From assembly GCF_017355875.1 (NCBI RefSeq), contig NZ_JAFEWC010000003.1:997001-1061000 (forward strand): a DNA stretch of 64,000 bases. The letters are read 5' to 3'. Positions 1 to 7,918 of this stretch are shown in pieces (position 1 is the first letter of the stretch; each line of letters begins with the position of its first letter). Position numbers and translations under genes: made by a program. The stretch is from Aridibaculum aurantiacum (lineage in GTDB: Bacteria; Bacteroidota; Bacteroidia; Chitinophagales; Chitinophagaceae). The notes below the pieces were generated by a model. That model did no database searches and was not told the origin of the DNA. It worked only from the letters and a program-made list of their open reading frames with translations.

Positions 1-1
1 C

Positions 2-550
2 CAATTTGCAGGATACGATATAGATGCAGATAAGGTACAGCCTGTTTTCGACTTGCTACCTGCCAATCTAAAAGCGCTACCATCAGCACAAGATCTAGCT
101 GCAAGAATTGATATAGCTCGTAAGCTTGGAATTGGCAAGACAGCTATTGATTTCACGCAAAACGATACTGCAGGAGTTCCTGTTTCGTTGTCTTCACTTC
201 GTGGAAAAGTTTTGCTTGTTGACTTTTGGGCTAGTTGGTGTGGCCCTTGCCGGAGAGATAACCCTAATGTGGTAAAGATCTTCAACCAGTATAGAGACAA
301 AGGTTTTCATGTATTGGGTGTGAGCCTCGATCAGCCGGGCGCACAGGAAAGGTGGATAAAAGCAATACACGATGATAAGCTTACATGGACACATGTGAGC
401 GACCTGAAGTTCTGGGAAAATGAAGTAGCTAAACTGTATGGTATTCGAGCTATTCCTTTCAATCTTTTACTTGACAGGGAAGGCAAGATCATCGCACGCA
501 ATCTTCATGGCGAAGAGCTTGAAAAGAAGTTGTCTGAAGTGCTTAATTAG
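2..550 (+). CDS. TlpA-like thiol-disulfide oxidoreductase, 5'-truncated
   Basis: The frame is open to the first bases of the window, so the true start lies upstream and only the C-terminal part is seen. An AhpC/TSA-thioredoxin domain follows a short linker. The redox motif WCGPC is encoded near 236-250, preceded by the usual strand VLLVDFWAS, and the cis-proline turn is seen as IRAIPFNLLLD. Known family role: periplasmic, membrane-tethered thioredoxins that reduce or rearrange disulfides; in Bacteroidota many carry an N-terminal DUF4369 domain, which would be in the missing part. A strong terminator follows directly, so it ends its transcription unit. The family call is secure; the substrate is unknown. 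Confidence 0.9.
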   Translation, partial: QFAGYDIDADKVQPVFDLLPANLKALPSAQDLAARIDIARKLGIGKTAIDFTQNDTAGVPVSLSSLRGKVLLVDFWASWCGPCRRDNPNVVKIFNQYRDKGFHVLGVSLDQPGAQERWIKAIHDDKLTWTHVSDLKFWENEVAKLYGIRAIPFNLLLDREGKIIARNLHGEELEKKLSEVLN

Positions 551-573
551 ATAAATCCTTAATTGCAGTTATC

Positions 574-605
574 GATGCCACCTTTTTTGGTGGCATTTTT
601 TTTAT
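574..605 (+). terminator. Rho-independent terminator after the TlpA-like gene
   Basis: The stem ATGCCACC / GGTGGCAT encloses a T-rich loop and is followed by a run of T. It lies 24 bases past the TlpA-like stop codon. It also argues against a TTG start at 563 for the next gene, because that start would place the terminator inside the coding region. Confidence 0.85.
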
Positions 606-643
606 TAGTAAATGCGTACATAACTTCCGGTACAAACAACTTC

Positions 644-3517
644 ATGCAAGTAAAAGATCATTTGCCAGCCAGCTTCTTTGTAAGCTTCAAACCTATTCTA
701 CGTTGTTCTTTTTATTCTTTGTTATTCATCATTTGTCTACTTGTGGTTAGCCATACGCATGCACAAGTATTCGGAGGCAATCCATCTTCTATAAAATGGA
801 AGCAAGTAAGTACTGATACAGCGCGTGTCATCTATCCTGAAGGCTTGGATGATGCGGCAAGAAGAGTTGCTTCCGTAGTTCATGAAGTACATAAACAGCA
901 ATCGGCTACTATAGGCAACAGGCTGCGTAAGATCAATATTGTTTTACAAAATCAATCGACCGTTTCCAATGCTTATGTGGGGCTGGGACCATACCGTAGC
1001 GAGTTTTACCTGACGCCACCGCAAAACAGCTTTCAACTTGGAGGCCTTAGCTGGTTAGATAATCTTTCTGTTCACGAATACAGGCACGTACAGCAGTACA
1101 CCAACTTCAATGTTGGATTAGCCAGGGCTATGTCATTTGTATTTGGCCAGCAGGGACAGGACCTGCTGAATAGCGCTGCTGTTCCGGATTATTTTTTTGA
1201 AGGTGATGCTGTTTTTTCTGAGACTGTTTTGAGCAGGCAGGGTAGGGGTAGGATCCCTTACTTCTTCAATGGTTTCCAGTCGCTCAATCGCGATGGCCGC
1301 AAGTATTCGTTCATGAAGCTACGCAATGGTTCACTAAAGGATTTTGTTCCCGATCATTATTCGTTGGGGTATATGTTGGTGTCGTATGGTCGCGAAAAAT
1401 ATGGGCAGGACTTCTGGCTAAAAGTTTCGCAGGATGCAGTACGTTTCAAGCCGATCATTTACCCGTGGCAAGGTGCCATCAGGCGGCATGCAGGCATTCC
1501 ATATAAGCAGTTTGTAAATGATGCCTTCAACTTTTACCAGCAAAAATGGCAGCTGGCAAAAGGAGTAGAACCTACTTACGTAACGCCTAAAAATGTAGCT
1601 ACGCGAGTAGATTACAAATACCCTTACATGACTGAAGATGGGTCGTTGATTGTAATGAAAAGGGGTTACAGGCAAATTCCTGCTTTTTATAAAGTAAAAG
1701 AAAATGGAGAGGAGGAGAAGCTGGCAACACGCGATATTGCTCATGATGATTACTTCTCTTACAAGAATGGAAGAATAGTATATGCGAGCTTGAACCCGGA
1801 CAGCAGGTGGGGCTACAGGGAGTATAGCAATATCATTTTGATGGATGCAGCTACTGGTGATAGAAAGGTTATCACCAACCATCAAAGATATTTTGCACCT
1901 GATATAAGTAACGATGGTAGTAAAATAGTAGCGGTAGATATGCGTACTGATCTTACTTCTACATTGGTGGTAGTTGACGAAACAGGTAACAATACATTCA
2001 GATCAGTGGCCAGGCGTGGTGTGGTGTATACCTATCCAAAATTCTCTGCTAACGACAGCGCCATCTATACGCTTGCAAGAAATGAAGATGGAAAAATGGC
2101 TTTGATCAGGTTTGATATACCATCTGCAAAAGAAACCGAATTGGTGCCGTATGCCAATCGGGTTTATGCTTTTCCTACAGTTCAAGGTGATACTATTTTT
2201 TTCTCCAGCACATATAAAGGCAGTGATGAAGTTTGGGCGTTCGTAGAAAACACCAAAGCTTTGTTCAGGGTAGCTGTTCAGCCAACAGGTCATTACCAGG
2301 CGGTAATGAATAGAGGGAAGAACCTTTTATTTTCTTCTACGTTTTCATCTACAGGCTATAAACTAATAACTACAGCTGCCAGCGACTTACTCTGGCAACG
2401 TGTAGGCGAAGGAGAGAATGCACTACCTGATCTTTATGTTCCTAATGCATTAAAACAAGAACCTTCTTCCACTTTAGAGAATATATCCCTTCGCCCCTTT
2501 ACCACGCAGCGTTACAGGAAGGGTTTTGGATTTTTCAACTTCCATAGCTGGCGGCCATTGTACGACCTGCAGGAGTTTTCTTTTACACTATATGGCCAAA
2601 ATGTTTTAAATACATTCCAGTCTGAGTTGGCTTACACTTACAACAGGAATGAAACAAGCCATCGCGCCGGCTTTACTGGCATCTATGGAGGCTGGTATTT
2701 GCAACCAACTTTAGGTATCAACCACACCTGGGACAGAACCATCGTATACAACCGAGATACAAGTTTCAACTACAATGAACTTAATCTGAATGCAGGGGTT
2801 CGTCTTCCGCTCAATCTTTCCGGCGGCAGGCAATATCGTTTTCTTACACTTAACAGTTCATTAAATAACCAACAGATCCAATGGACGGGGATAGGTAAAT
2901 CACTACTTGCAGCCAGGAACTTCAACTATATACAGGGCAGGTTGTTGTACACCGGGCAAATTCAGCAGGCGCTGCAACATATCTATCCACGGTGGGCGCA
3001 AACACTTCTACTGCAGTATCGTAAATCTATAGATAAGCTGGAGGCAAACCAGCTGCTTGCAAATGCTGCTTTGTATTTACCTGGTTTGCATGTAAATCAT
3101 AACTTGGTTATCAATGCTGCTTTTCAACAGCGGGACACAATGAACCAGTATTTCTTTGGCAACAGTTTTCCTTTTTCGAGAGGATACACATCGGTGGATT
3201 TTCCACAGATGTGGCGCATTGGGTTTAACTACCACTTTCCGTTGTTCTACCCTGATTTTGGGATAGGTAATATAGTATACTTTCAGCGGGTACGGGCAAA
3301 TGGATTTTACGATATCACACAGGGCAAAAGTTTAAGAACAGGCGCTATGTTTCCATTCAATACTGCCGGTGGCGAAATGTATTTCGATACAAAATGGTGG
3401 AATCAGCAACCAGTGACCTTTGGTATTCGCTACAGCCGTTTGTTGAATAACCAATATAGAGGCTTTACACAACCTAATCAATGGGAGCTGATATTGCCGA
3501 TCAATTTGCTGGATTAA
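644..3517 (+). CDS. Surface protein: gluzincin-like protease domain, beta-propeller, outer-membrane barrel
   Basis: A large exported protein of about 957 residues. I chose ATG 644 because it gives a normal signal peptide (hydrophobic core SLLFIICLLVVS, cleavage after THAQ); the frame stays open to a TTG at 563, but that overlaps a terminator. Around residue 144 is HEYRH, an HExxH zinc motif, and about 40 residues later FFEGDA could give the third ligand, as in peptidase MA/M1-like gluzincins. The middle (about 300-600) has TolB/WD40-like strands such as DISNDGSKIVAVD. The C-terminal 300 residues have alternating aromatic strands like an outer-membrane barrel and end in INLLD. The domains are inferred from motifs. 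Substrate unknown; it could act on peptides at the cell surface. Confidence 0.7.
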   Translation: MQVKDHLPASFFVSFKPILRCSFYSLLFIICLLVVSHTHAQVFGGNPSSIKWKQVSTDTARVIYPEGLDDAARRVASVVHEVHKQQSATIGNRLRKINIVLQNQSTVSNAYVGLGPYRSEFYLTPPQNSFQLGGLSWLDNLSVHEYRHVQQYTNFNVGLARAMSFVFGQQGQDLLNSAAVPDYFFEGDAVFSETVLSRQGRGRIPYFFNGFQSLNRDGRKYSFMKLRNGSLKDFVPDHYSLGYMLVSYGREKYGQDFWLKVSQDAVRFKPIIYPWQGAIRRHAGIPYKQFVNDAFNFYQQKWQLAKGVEPTYVTPKNVATRVDYKYPYMTEDGSLIVMKRGYRQIPAFYKVKENGEEEKLATRDIAHDDYFSYKNGRIVYASLNPDSRWGYREYSNIILMDAATGDRKVITNHQRYFAPDISNDGSKIVAVDMRTDLTSTLVVVDETGNNTFRSVARRGVVYTYPKFSANDSAIYTLARNEDGKMALIRFDIPSAKETELVPYANRVYAFPTVQGDTIFFSSTYKGSDEVWAFVENTKALFRVAVQPTGHYQAVMNRGKNLLFSSTFSSTGYKLITTAASDLLWQRVGEGENALPDLYVPNALKQEPSSTLENISLRPFTTQRYRKGFGFFNFHSWRPLYDLQEFSFTLYGQNVLNTFQSELAYTYNRNETSHRAGFTGIYGGWYLQPTLGINHTWDRTIVYNRDTSFNYNELNLNAGVRLPLNLSGGRQYRFLTLNSSLNNQQIQWTGIGKSLLAARNFNYIQGRLLYTGQIQQALQHIYPRWAQTLLLQYRKSIDKLEANQLLANAALYLPGLHVNHNLVINAAFQQRDTMNQYFFGNSFPFSRGYTSVDFPQMWRIGFNYHFPLFYPDFGIGNIVYFQRVRANGFYDITQGKSLRTGAMFPFNTAGGEMYFDTKWWNQQPVTFGIRYSRLLNNQYRGFTQPNQWELILPINLLD

Positions 3518-3693
3518 AAAAAGGAGAGGCAGCTTTAACAACCTGTTGATTTTAAAAAAGCTTGGTAAAATGTTGAGCTTCAGTTAATCTGGTACATGGG
3601 AATTAATTCCACACTTATGGGTTTGTTAACTAGCTAAAACAGAGGCAATATGTTGTTTTTACATGATACCTTCGTGCTCGTTAACCTAAAAAA

Positions 3694-4461
3694 ATGTACA
3701 ATCTTATGCCCAAAAAATTATGGATTACCCTCGTAGCTCTGGTTCTTGTGTCATTTGGCGTAACAGCGTATAAAGCAAAAAATGAGGTTATAGTAAAAGC
3801 AAGTTTTGAAACTGGTACTGATTCTTTGGCTTCTACAGAAGTAGTAGCTAATGATGCAGTTTCTTCTGAGAAAATGCGCTTTACTGCACTATACGATGTG
3901 CTAAACCTGCAAAACCTCAAGTTGAACAAACAGGCTTTTCAGCTTGCTATAAATGGATATTCTAAACTTAAAACACAAGGAAAGATAAAGAATGACTTGT
4001 TGACCATCATCGATTTTAGCCAACCCAGCACCAGCAAGCGGATGTATATAATAGATATGAAGAAAAACAAACTGGTTAGGCATTCGCATGTTGCGCATGG
4101 CCGCAACACCGGGTTGTTGATGGCAACTACCTTTTCTAACAAAGCGGAATCATATCAAAGCAGTCTTGGTTTTTATGTTACTTCAGAAACATATATAGGT
4201 AAACATGGCTTGTCACTACGTTTAGATGGTGTAGAAAGAAACATCAATGATAATGCAAGAGCAAGGGCTATCGTGGTTCACGGCGCAGATTATGCCAATG
4301 AATCATTTTATAAATCTACTGGTTACCTTGGACGTAGTTTTGGATGTCCTGCAGTGCCTACAAAAGATGCACCCGAGATCATTCAAAACATAAAAAACGG
4401 CAGTTGCATGTTTATTTACTCTACTGACAAGGGTTACCTTAAGCAATCATCTTTAATATAA
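3694..4461 (+). CDS. Murein L,D-transpeptidase catalytic domain family protein (YkuD_2)
   Basis: A 255-residue exported protein with an N-terminal hydrophobic segment (LWITLVALVLVSFGVTA). The C-terminal half has the YkuD_2 signature: a conserved histidine in VVHGAD and the cysteine nucleophile in SFGCPAV, about 22 residues apart. Known family role: cysteine transpeptidases that act on peptidoglycan cross-links or anchor proteins to murein. A second in-frame ATG at 3706 (MPKKLW) is an equally good start. It stands alone, upstream of the infA operon, in the place where secY/map would often be found. The family call is firm; the exact cross-linking role is unknown. Confidence 0.85.
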   Translation: MYNLMPKKLWITLVALVLVSFGVTAYKAKNEVIVKASFETGTDSLASTEVVANDAVSSEKMRFTALYDVLNLQNLKLNKQAFQLAINGYSKLKTQGKIKNDLLTIIDFSQPSTSKRMYIIDMKKNKLVRHSHVAHGRNTGLLMATTFSNKAESYQSSLGFYVTSETYIGKHGLSLRLDGVERNINDNARARAIVVHGADYANESFYKSTGYLGRSFGCPAVPTKDAPEIIQNIKNGSCMFIYSTDKGYLKQSSLI

Positions 4462-4612
4462 CAGGGGCCGTTGCCAAGAAAAGTTGCAGTTTTAGAAGAA
4501 TTGGATGAAATAGGAACAGTATTTATTAACTTTTCCACAAAATATTCAAAATTTTCCACTATTTTTTCTTCTTTGTTGTGTATGTGCTTATCTTCGCGCT
4601 CCCAAAAATAAT

Positions 4613-4831
4613 ATGTCTAAACAAGCACTGATAAAACAAGATGGGTCAATCATAGAAGCTTTGTCCAATGCAATGTTTCGGGTGAAGTTGGAAAATGGTC
4701 ATGAGATCATTGCCACCATCAGCGGTAAAATGAGAATGAATTACATACGAATTTTACCTGGCGACAAAGTAGGAGTAGAGATGAGCCCGTACGATTTGAG
4801 CCGTGGACGTATCATTTTCAGGTATAAATAG
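4613..4831 (+). CDS. infA: Translation initiation factor IF-1
   Basis: Full length at 72 residues and a single OB fold, matching bacterial IF-1 throughout (start [21 protein letters not shown]; middle [28 protein letters not shown] split over two conserved blocks). It binds the 30S A site during initiation. It is the first gene of the alpha ribosomal operon here. About 17 bases upstream of the ATG is TATCTTCG, a near match to a Bacteroidota minus-7 box, so infA may have its own promoter; no clear minus-33 box is visible at the proper spacing. Confidence 0.97.
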   Translation: MSKQALIKQDGSIIEALSNAMFRVKLENGHEIIATISGKMRMNYIRILPGDKVGVEMSPYDLSRGRIIFRYK

Positions 4832-4838
4832 TAAACAA

Positions 4839-4880
4839 TTAGCTGTTAGCCTTTGATAGCCGATAGCAATAAGCATAAGG
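4839..4880 (+). repeat. Word-periodic inverted repeat in the infA-rpmJ spacer (TAGC word, 7-nt step)
   Basis: TAGC occurs at 4840, 4847, 4857 and 4864, then AAGC at 4871 and AAGG at 4878. The steps are 7, 10, 7, 7 and 7 nt. The first half (GCTGTTAGC, 4842-4850) can pair with the second (GCCGATAGC, 4859-4867) with two G-U pairs and one mismatch. It starts 8 bases after the infA stop codon. No run of T follows, so it is not an ordinary terminator. Confidence 0.6.
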
Positions 4881-4899
4881 AATTTTAATAACACACATC

Positions 4900-5016
4900 A
4901 TGAAAGTTAGAGCATCTATTAAAAAGCGTAGTGCAGATTGCAAGATCGTGAGAAGAAAAGGCAAGCTGTACATTGTAAACAAAAAGAACCCTCGCTACAA
5001 GCAGCGCCAGGGGTAA
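4900..5016 (+). CDS. rpmJ: 50S ribosomal protein L36
   Basis: A 38-residue protein beginning [17 protein letters not shown] and ending YKQRQG, the short zinc-ribbon protein of the large subunit. Only one metal-ligand cysteine is visible (C14). The usual C11-x2-C14-x12-C27-H32 set is replaced by S11 or another non-cysteine, N27 and Y33, so this is the zinc-independent (C-minus) type. Known: C-minus paralogues can function without zinc. Its position between infA and rpsM is the standard one. Confidence 0.95.
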   Translation: MKVRASIKKRSADCKIVRRKGKLYIVNKKNPRYKQRQG

Positions 5017-5027
5017 GAAAGAATTGT

Positions 5028-5107
5028 GGGATTTCGGGATTTCGATATTTTGAGATTTCGATATCCGAAATACAATCCCAAAATCACCAAATCACAAAAT
5101 CAGAAAT
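5028..5107 (+). repeat. Word-periodic inverted repeat in the rpmJ-rpsM spacer (8-nt step)
   Basis: Five consecutive 8-nt units run from 5028 to 5067: GGGATTTC, GGGATTTC, GATATTTT, GAGATTTC, GATATCCG. The complementary arm (about 5068-5107) keeps the same 8-nt step with units such as TCCCAAAA, TCACCAAA, TCACAAAA and TCAGAAAT. The arms are imperfectly complementary, giving a long A/T-rich stem. It begins 12 bases after the rpmJ stop codon. There is no terminator-like T run. Confidence 0.75.
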
Positions 5108-5113
5108 TAAAAT

Positions 5114-5494
5114 ATGGCTCGTATTGCCGGTATAGATTTACCAAAAAGTAAAAGAGGCGAAATAGGTCTTACCTATATCTATGGTATAGGTCTTTCTACA
5201 GCCCAGTACATTCTTGACAAAGCTGGAATTGACCGTAGCAAGAAAGTGAACACCTGGAACGATGAAGAGCAAACTGCTATCCGTAATATCATCAACAATG
5301 AGATTAAGGTAGAAGGTGCACTTCGTAGCGAAACTCAAATGAACATTAAGCGTTTGTTGGATATCGCTTGTTACCGTGGTCTTCGTCATCGTAAAGGTTT
5401 ACCTCTTCGCGGACAAAGAACCCGTACTAACAGCCGTACCAGGAAAGGTAAGCGTAAGACAGTTGCCGGTAAAAAGAAGGCACCTAAGAAATAA
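5114..5494 (+). CDS. rpsM: 30S ribosomal protein S13
   Basis: 126 residues, full length. It begins [21 protein letters not shown] split over the conserved helix-two-turn-helix start, and contains the C-terminal RNA-binding motif [16 protein letters not shown] with the [11 protein letters not shown] tail. It contacts the head of the 30S subunit and the P-site tRNA. It lies in the standard position of the alpha operon, before rpsK. Confidence 0.97.
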   Translation: MARIAGIDLPKSKRGEIGLTYIYGIGLSTAQYILDKAGIDRSKKVNTWNDEEQTAIRNIINNEIKVEGALRSETQMNIKRLLDIACYRGLRHRKGLPLRGQRTRTNSRTRKGKRKTVAGKKKAPKK

Positions 5495-5504
5495 TATAAC
5501 CATG

Positions 5505-5551
5505 TTACAAACTATAGGTTCCAGTGTATCATTGGAACCTGTAGTTTGTAA
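5505..5551 (+). repeat. 19-bp hairpin in the rpsM-rpsK spacer
   Basis: The arm TTACAAACTATAGGTTCCA (5505-5523) is complementary to 5533-5551, with a single T/C difference that still gives a G-U pair in RNA. The loop is 9 nt. It starts 11 bases after the rpsM stop codon. Downstream, TAGTTTG, TAATTTG, TTGTTTA continue a weak 7-nt step. It is not followed by a T run. Confidence 0.8.
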
Positions 5552-5566
5552 TTTGTTGTTTATACC

Positions 5567-5600
5567 AGTCGTCGGATCTGCTGCCTAGCAGGGAGAGACT
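5567..5600 (+). repeat. Nested hairpin in the leader of rpsK
   Basis: An inner stem CTGCT (5578-5582) / AGCAG (5587-5591) lies within an outer AGTC (5567-5570) / GACT (5597-5600). It ends 33 bases before the rpsK ATG. It is G+C richer than the other spacer repeats and could be a leader structure. Nothing in the sequence shows a ligand or a binding protein. Confidence 0.4.
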
Positions 5601-5633
5601 ATCATTTTTAGAAGATTACCTCAAAAAAAGAAA

Positions 5634-6041
5634 ATGGCTAAAAATCAAAGACAAGACAGCGCAAAAGCAGCTGCCAAGAAAAGAGTAGTGAAAGTGGACG
5701 CTTACGGCGACGCTCATATCAGCGCTACATTCAACAACATCATTATCTCTCTTACCAACAAGAATGGCCAGGTTATTAGCTGGGCTAGTGCTGGTAAAAT
5801 GGGATTCCGTGGTTCTAAAAAGAACACTCCTTACGCTGCACAGCTAGCTGCACAAGATTGCGCTAAAGTAGCTTTGGAAGCAGGATTGAAGAGAGTAGAC
5901 GTTTATGTAAAAGGTCCTGGTTCAGGTAGAGAAGGTGCTATCCGCGCTTTGGCTAACAGCGGTATCGAAGTAACCATGATCAAAGACGTTACCCCATTAC
6001 CTCACAACGGTTGTCGTCCTCCTAAGAAGAGAAGAGTATAA
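5634..6041 (+). CDS. rpsK: 30S ribosomal protein S11
   Basis: 135 residues, full length, with the family block [19 protein letters not shown], the [15 protein letters not shown] motif and the ending [18 protein letters not shown]. It forms part of the platform of the 30S subunit near the Shine-Dalgarno site. The N-terminal basic stretch ([15 protein letters not shown]) is typical. It lies between rpsM and rpsD as in other Bacteroidota. Confidence 0.97.
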   Translation: MAKNQRQDSAKAAAKKRVVKVDAYGDAHISATFNNIIISLTNKNGQVISWASAGKMGFRGSKKNTPYAAQLAAQDCAKVALEAGLKRVDVYVKGPGSGREGAIRALANSGIEVTMIKDVTPLPHNGCRPPKKRRV

Positions 6042-6047
6042 TAAAGT

Positions 6048-6105
6048 AAAAAGTCAAAAATCAAAAGCAATAAATGGTTTTTGATTTTTGACTTTTAAGT
6101 TTTGA
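6048..6105 (+). repeat. Perfect 18-bp word-periodic hairpin in the rpsK-rpsD spacer
   Basis: AAAAGTCAAAAATCAAAA (6049-6066) pairs perfectly with 6079-6096 across a 12-nt loop. The word repeats every 7 nt (TC at 6054 and 6061; on the other arm GA at 6083 and 6090, AA at 6097, GA at 6104). It begins about 7 bases after the rpsK stop codon. It is A/T-only in the arms apart from the TC/GA positions. Confidence 0.85.
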
Positions 6106-6188
6106 ATTATCAAAAGCAGGTATAGGTCGCGTTTTAAGATTTTTGATGAACTATACCTGGAACTAAAAAATCTGAAAAAGAAACAAAC

Positions 6189-6794
6189 ATGGCAAGGTAC
6201 ACAGGTCCCAAGACCAAGATCTCAAGAATTTTTGGAGAGCCTATCTTAGGCAACGGTAAGTGGTTGAGCAAAAACAGCAACCCTCCGGGTATCCACGGTG
6301 CTCAGCGTAAGCGTAAGCAACTGGGTGAATACGCACTTCAGTTGAAAGAAAAGCAAAAAGCTAAGTACACTTATGGTTTGCTTGAAAAGCAATTCCGTAA
6401 CACTTTCACCGAAGCTGCACGTCGTAAAGGCGTAACTGGTGAAAACCTTATCAAACTTCTGGAAGCACGTTTAGATAACACTATCTTCCGTTTAGGTATT
6501 GCTCCTAGCCGTCCTGCTGCACGCCAGCTGGTTAGCCACAAGCACGTTACTGTAAATGGTGAAGTTGTAAACATTCCTTCTTTCCAATTAAAGCCAGGTG
6601 ATATCATCGGTCTTAAAGAAAAGAGCTCTGTTAACACTGCTGTTACAAGTGCTATCCGTGGTAAAAACCAAAAGTTCTCTTGGTTAGACTGGAACGAGGC
6701 TGAACTAAGAGGTACTTTTATAGCTTACCCTGAGCGTGAAAGTGTTCCTGAGAACATCAAGGAGCAACTGATCGTGGAATTGTACAGTAAGTAA
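6189..6794 (+). CDS. rpsD: 30S ribosomal protein S4
   Basis: 201 residues, the usual length. It has the N-terminal block (MARYTGPKTKISRIFGEP), the S4 RNA-binding domain (LEARLDNTIFRLGIAPSRPAARQLVSHKHV) and the C-terminal ending with KEQLIVELYSK. It is a primary 16S rRNA binder. In Escherichia coli S4 represses the alpha operon; whether it does so here cannot be read from the sequence. There is no cysteine cluster in the N-terminus, so this is the zinc-free form. Confidence 0.97.
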   Translation: MARYTGPKTKISRIFGEPILGNGKWLSKNSNPPGIHGAQRKRKQLGEYALQLKEKQKAKYTYGLLEKQFRNTFTEAARRKGVTGENLIKLLEARLDNTIFRLGIAPSRPAARQLVSHKHVTVNGEVVNIPSFQLKPGDIIGLKEKSSVNTAVTSAIRGKNQKFSWLDWNEAELRGTFIAYPERESVPENIKEQLIVELYSK

Positions 6795-6799
6795 TAGAA

Positions 6800-6887
6800 G
6801 TGAGTTGTGAATGGTGAGTAGTGAGCAATGAGTAAAGCTCTCATTCATATCACTCACAACTAACTACTCACAACTGACACTCACAAC
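6800..6887 (+). repeat. Word-periodic inverted repeat in the rpsD-rpoA spacer (GTGAG word, 7-nt step)
   Basis: Five 7-nt units follow one another from 6800 to 6834: GTGAGTT, GTGAATG, GTGAGTA, GTGAGCA, ATGAGTA. The opposite arm from 6852 has ACTCACA, ACTAACT, ACTCACA, ACTGACA, then a further CTCACAA shifted by one base. The arms are imperfectly complementary. It starts 6 bases after the rpsD stop. The word is unrelated to the words in the other spacers, but the step and layout are the same. Confidence 0.85.
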
Positions 6888-6915
6888 ATTTAAATCAACA
6901 AATCGTCAATAACAA

Positions 6916-7917
6916 ATGGCCATTTTAAATTTCCAAAAGCCCGATAAAATCGTTCTTCAGAAGGCAAACGACTTTGAAGCACAATTTGAATTCCGTCCAT
7001 TGGAGCCAGGTTACGGCCTGACCATTGGAAATGCTCTTCGCAGAGTATTACTTAGTTCATTGGAGGGTTACGCCATTGTAGGTATAAAAATCGAAGGTGC
7101 AGAGCATGAATTTGCTACCCTTCGTGGTGTTACAGAAGATGTAACTGAAATCATCCTGAACCTAAAGCAGGTGCGTTTCAAGAAGAAAGTAGAAGGCGAG
7201 GTTGGAACTGAAAGGATCACATTGAACATCAAGAATCAAACTGAATTTACAGCAGGTATGATTGGCGATGCTACACAGGGTTTTGAAGTAATGAACCCTC
7301 AATTGCTGATCTGTACTATGGATAACAGCTCTAAACTAGATATAGAGATCACTATTGCTAAAGGTCGTGGATACGTTCCGGCTGAAGACAATCGTGTGAA
7401 AGATTCAGTTTTCGGGTATATTCCTATTGATAGTATTCATACTCCGATCAAGAATGTAAAGTACAGCATCGAGAACACTCGTGTTGAACAAAGAACCGAC
7501 TTCGAAAAACTGTTGATGGACGTTCAGACAGATGGTACCATCCATCCTGAGGAAGCTGTTAAACAAGCTTCTCGTATCCTGATCCAGCACCTGATGATCA
7601 TCACTGATGAGAACATCACTTTCGACAACAAAGAAGAGAAGAAAGAAGACCTGGTAGACGAGCAAACACTGCAACTGCGCAAGATCCTGAAGACTCCATT
7701 GGAAGATCTTGACCTGAGCGTACGTGCATTTAACTGTTTGAAAGCTGCTAAGATCAATAGCCTGAGCGAACTGGTACAATACGAGCAGGAAGACCTTATG
7801 AAATTCAGAAACTTCGGTCAGAAATCACTTTCTGAGATCGAGCAAGTACTGAACGAAAGAGGCCTTGGCTTCGGAATGGATCTGAGCAAAATGGGTATAG
7901 ATAAGGAAGATTATTAA
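6916..7917 (+). CDS. rpoA: DNA-directed RNA polymerase subunit alpha
   Basis: 333 residues. The N-terminal domain (about 1-235) holds the dimerisation and assembly motif GNALRRVLLSSLEGYAI, and the C-terminal domain (about 255-325) holds the DNA- and activator-contacting helices (LSVRAFNCLKAAKINSLSEL; RNFGQKSLSEIEQVL). The acidic linker (NKEEKKEDLVDEQ) joins them. It scaffolds polymerase assembly. It sits in the alpha operon before rplQ. Confidence 0.98.
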   Translation: MAILNFQKPDKIVLQKANDFEAQFEFRPLEPGYGLTIGNALRRVLLSSLEGYAIVGIKIEGAEHEFATLRGVTEDVTEIILNLKQVRFKKKVEGEVGTERITLNIKNQTEFTAGMIGDATQGFEVMNPQLLICTMDNSSKLDIEITIAKGRGYVPAEDNRVKDSVFGYIPIDSIHTPIKNVKYSIENTRVEQRTDFEKLLMDVQTDGTIHPEEAVKQASRILIQHLMIITDENITFDNKEEKKEDLVDEQTLQLRKILKTPLEDLDLSVRAFNCLKAAKINSLSELVQYEQEDLMKFRNFGQKSLSEIEQVLNERGLGFGMDLSKMGIDKEDY

Positions 7918-7918
7918 A

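Noticed and set aside
563-643. Upstream TTG start for the large surface protein
   Set aside because: The added 27 residues run across a strong terminator (574-605); ATG 644 gives a normal signal peptide.
4938-5135. 65-residue frame across rpmJ and its spacer
   Set aside because: It is out of frame with rpmJ and crosses the periodic repeat and the rpsM start.
6048-6105. Spacer hairpins of the ribosomal operon as Rho-independent terminators
   Set aside because: No T run follows the stems, and the operon must be read through; the true terminator is at 8603-8640.
6800-6887. Short tandem units in the rpsD-rpoA spacer as a CRISPR array
   Set aside because: Units are 7 nt with no spacers, arranged as two complementary arms; no cas gene is present.
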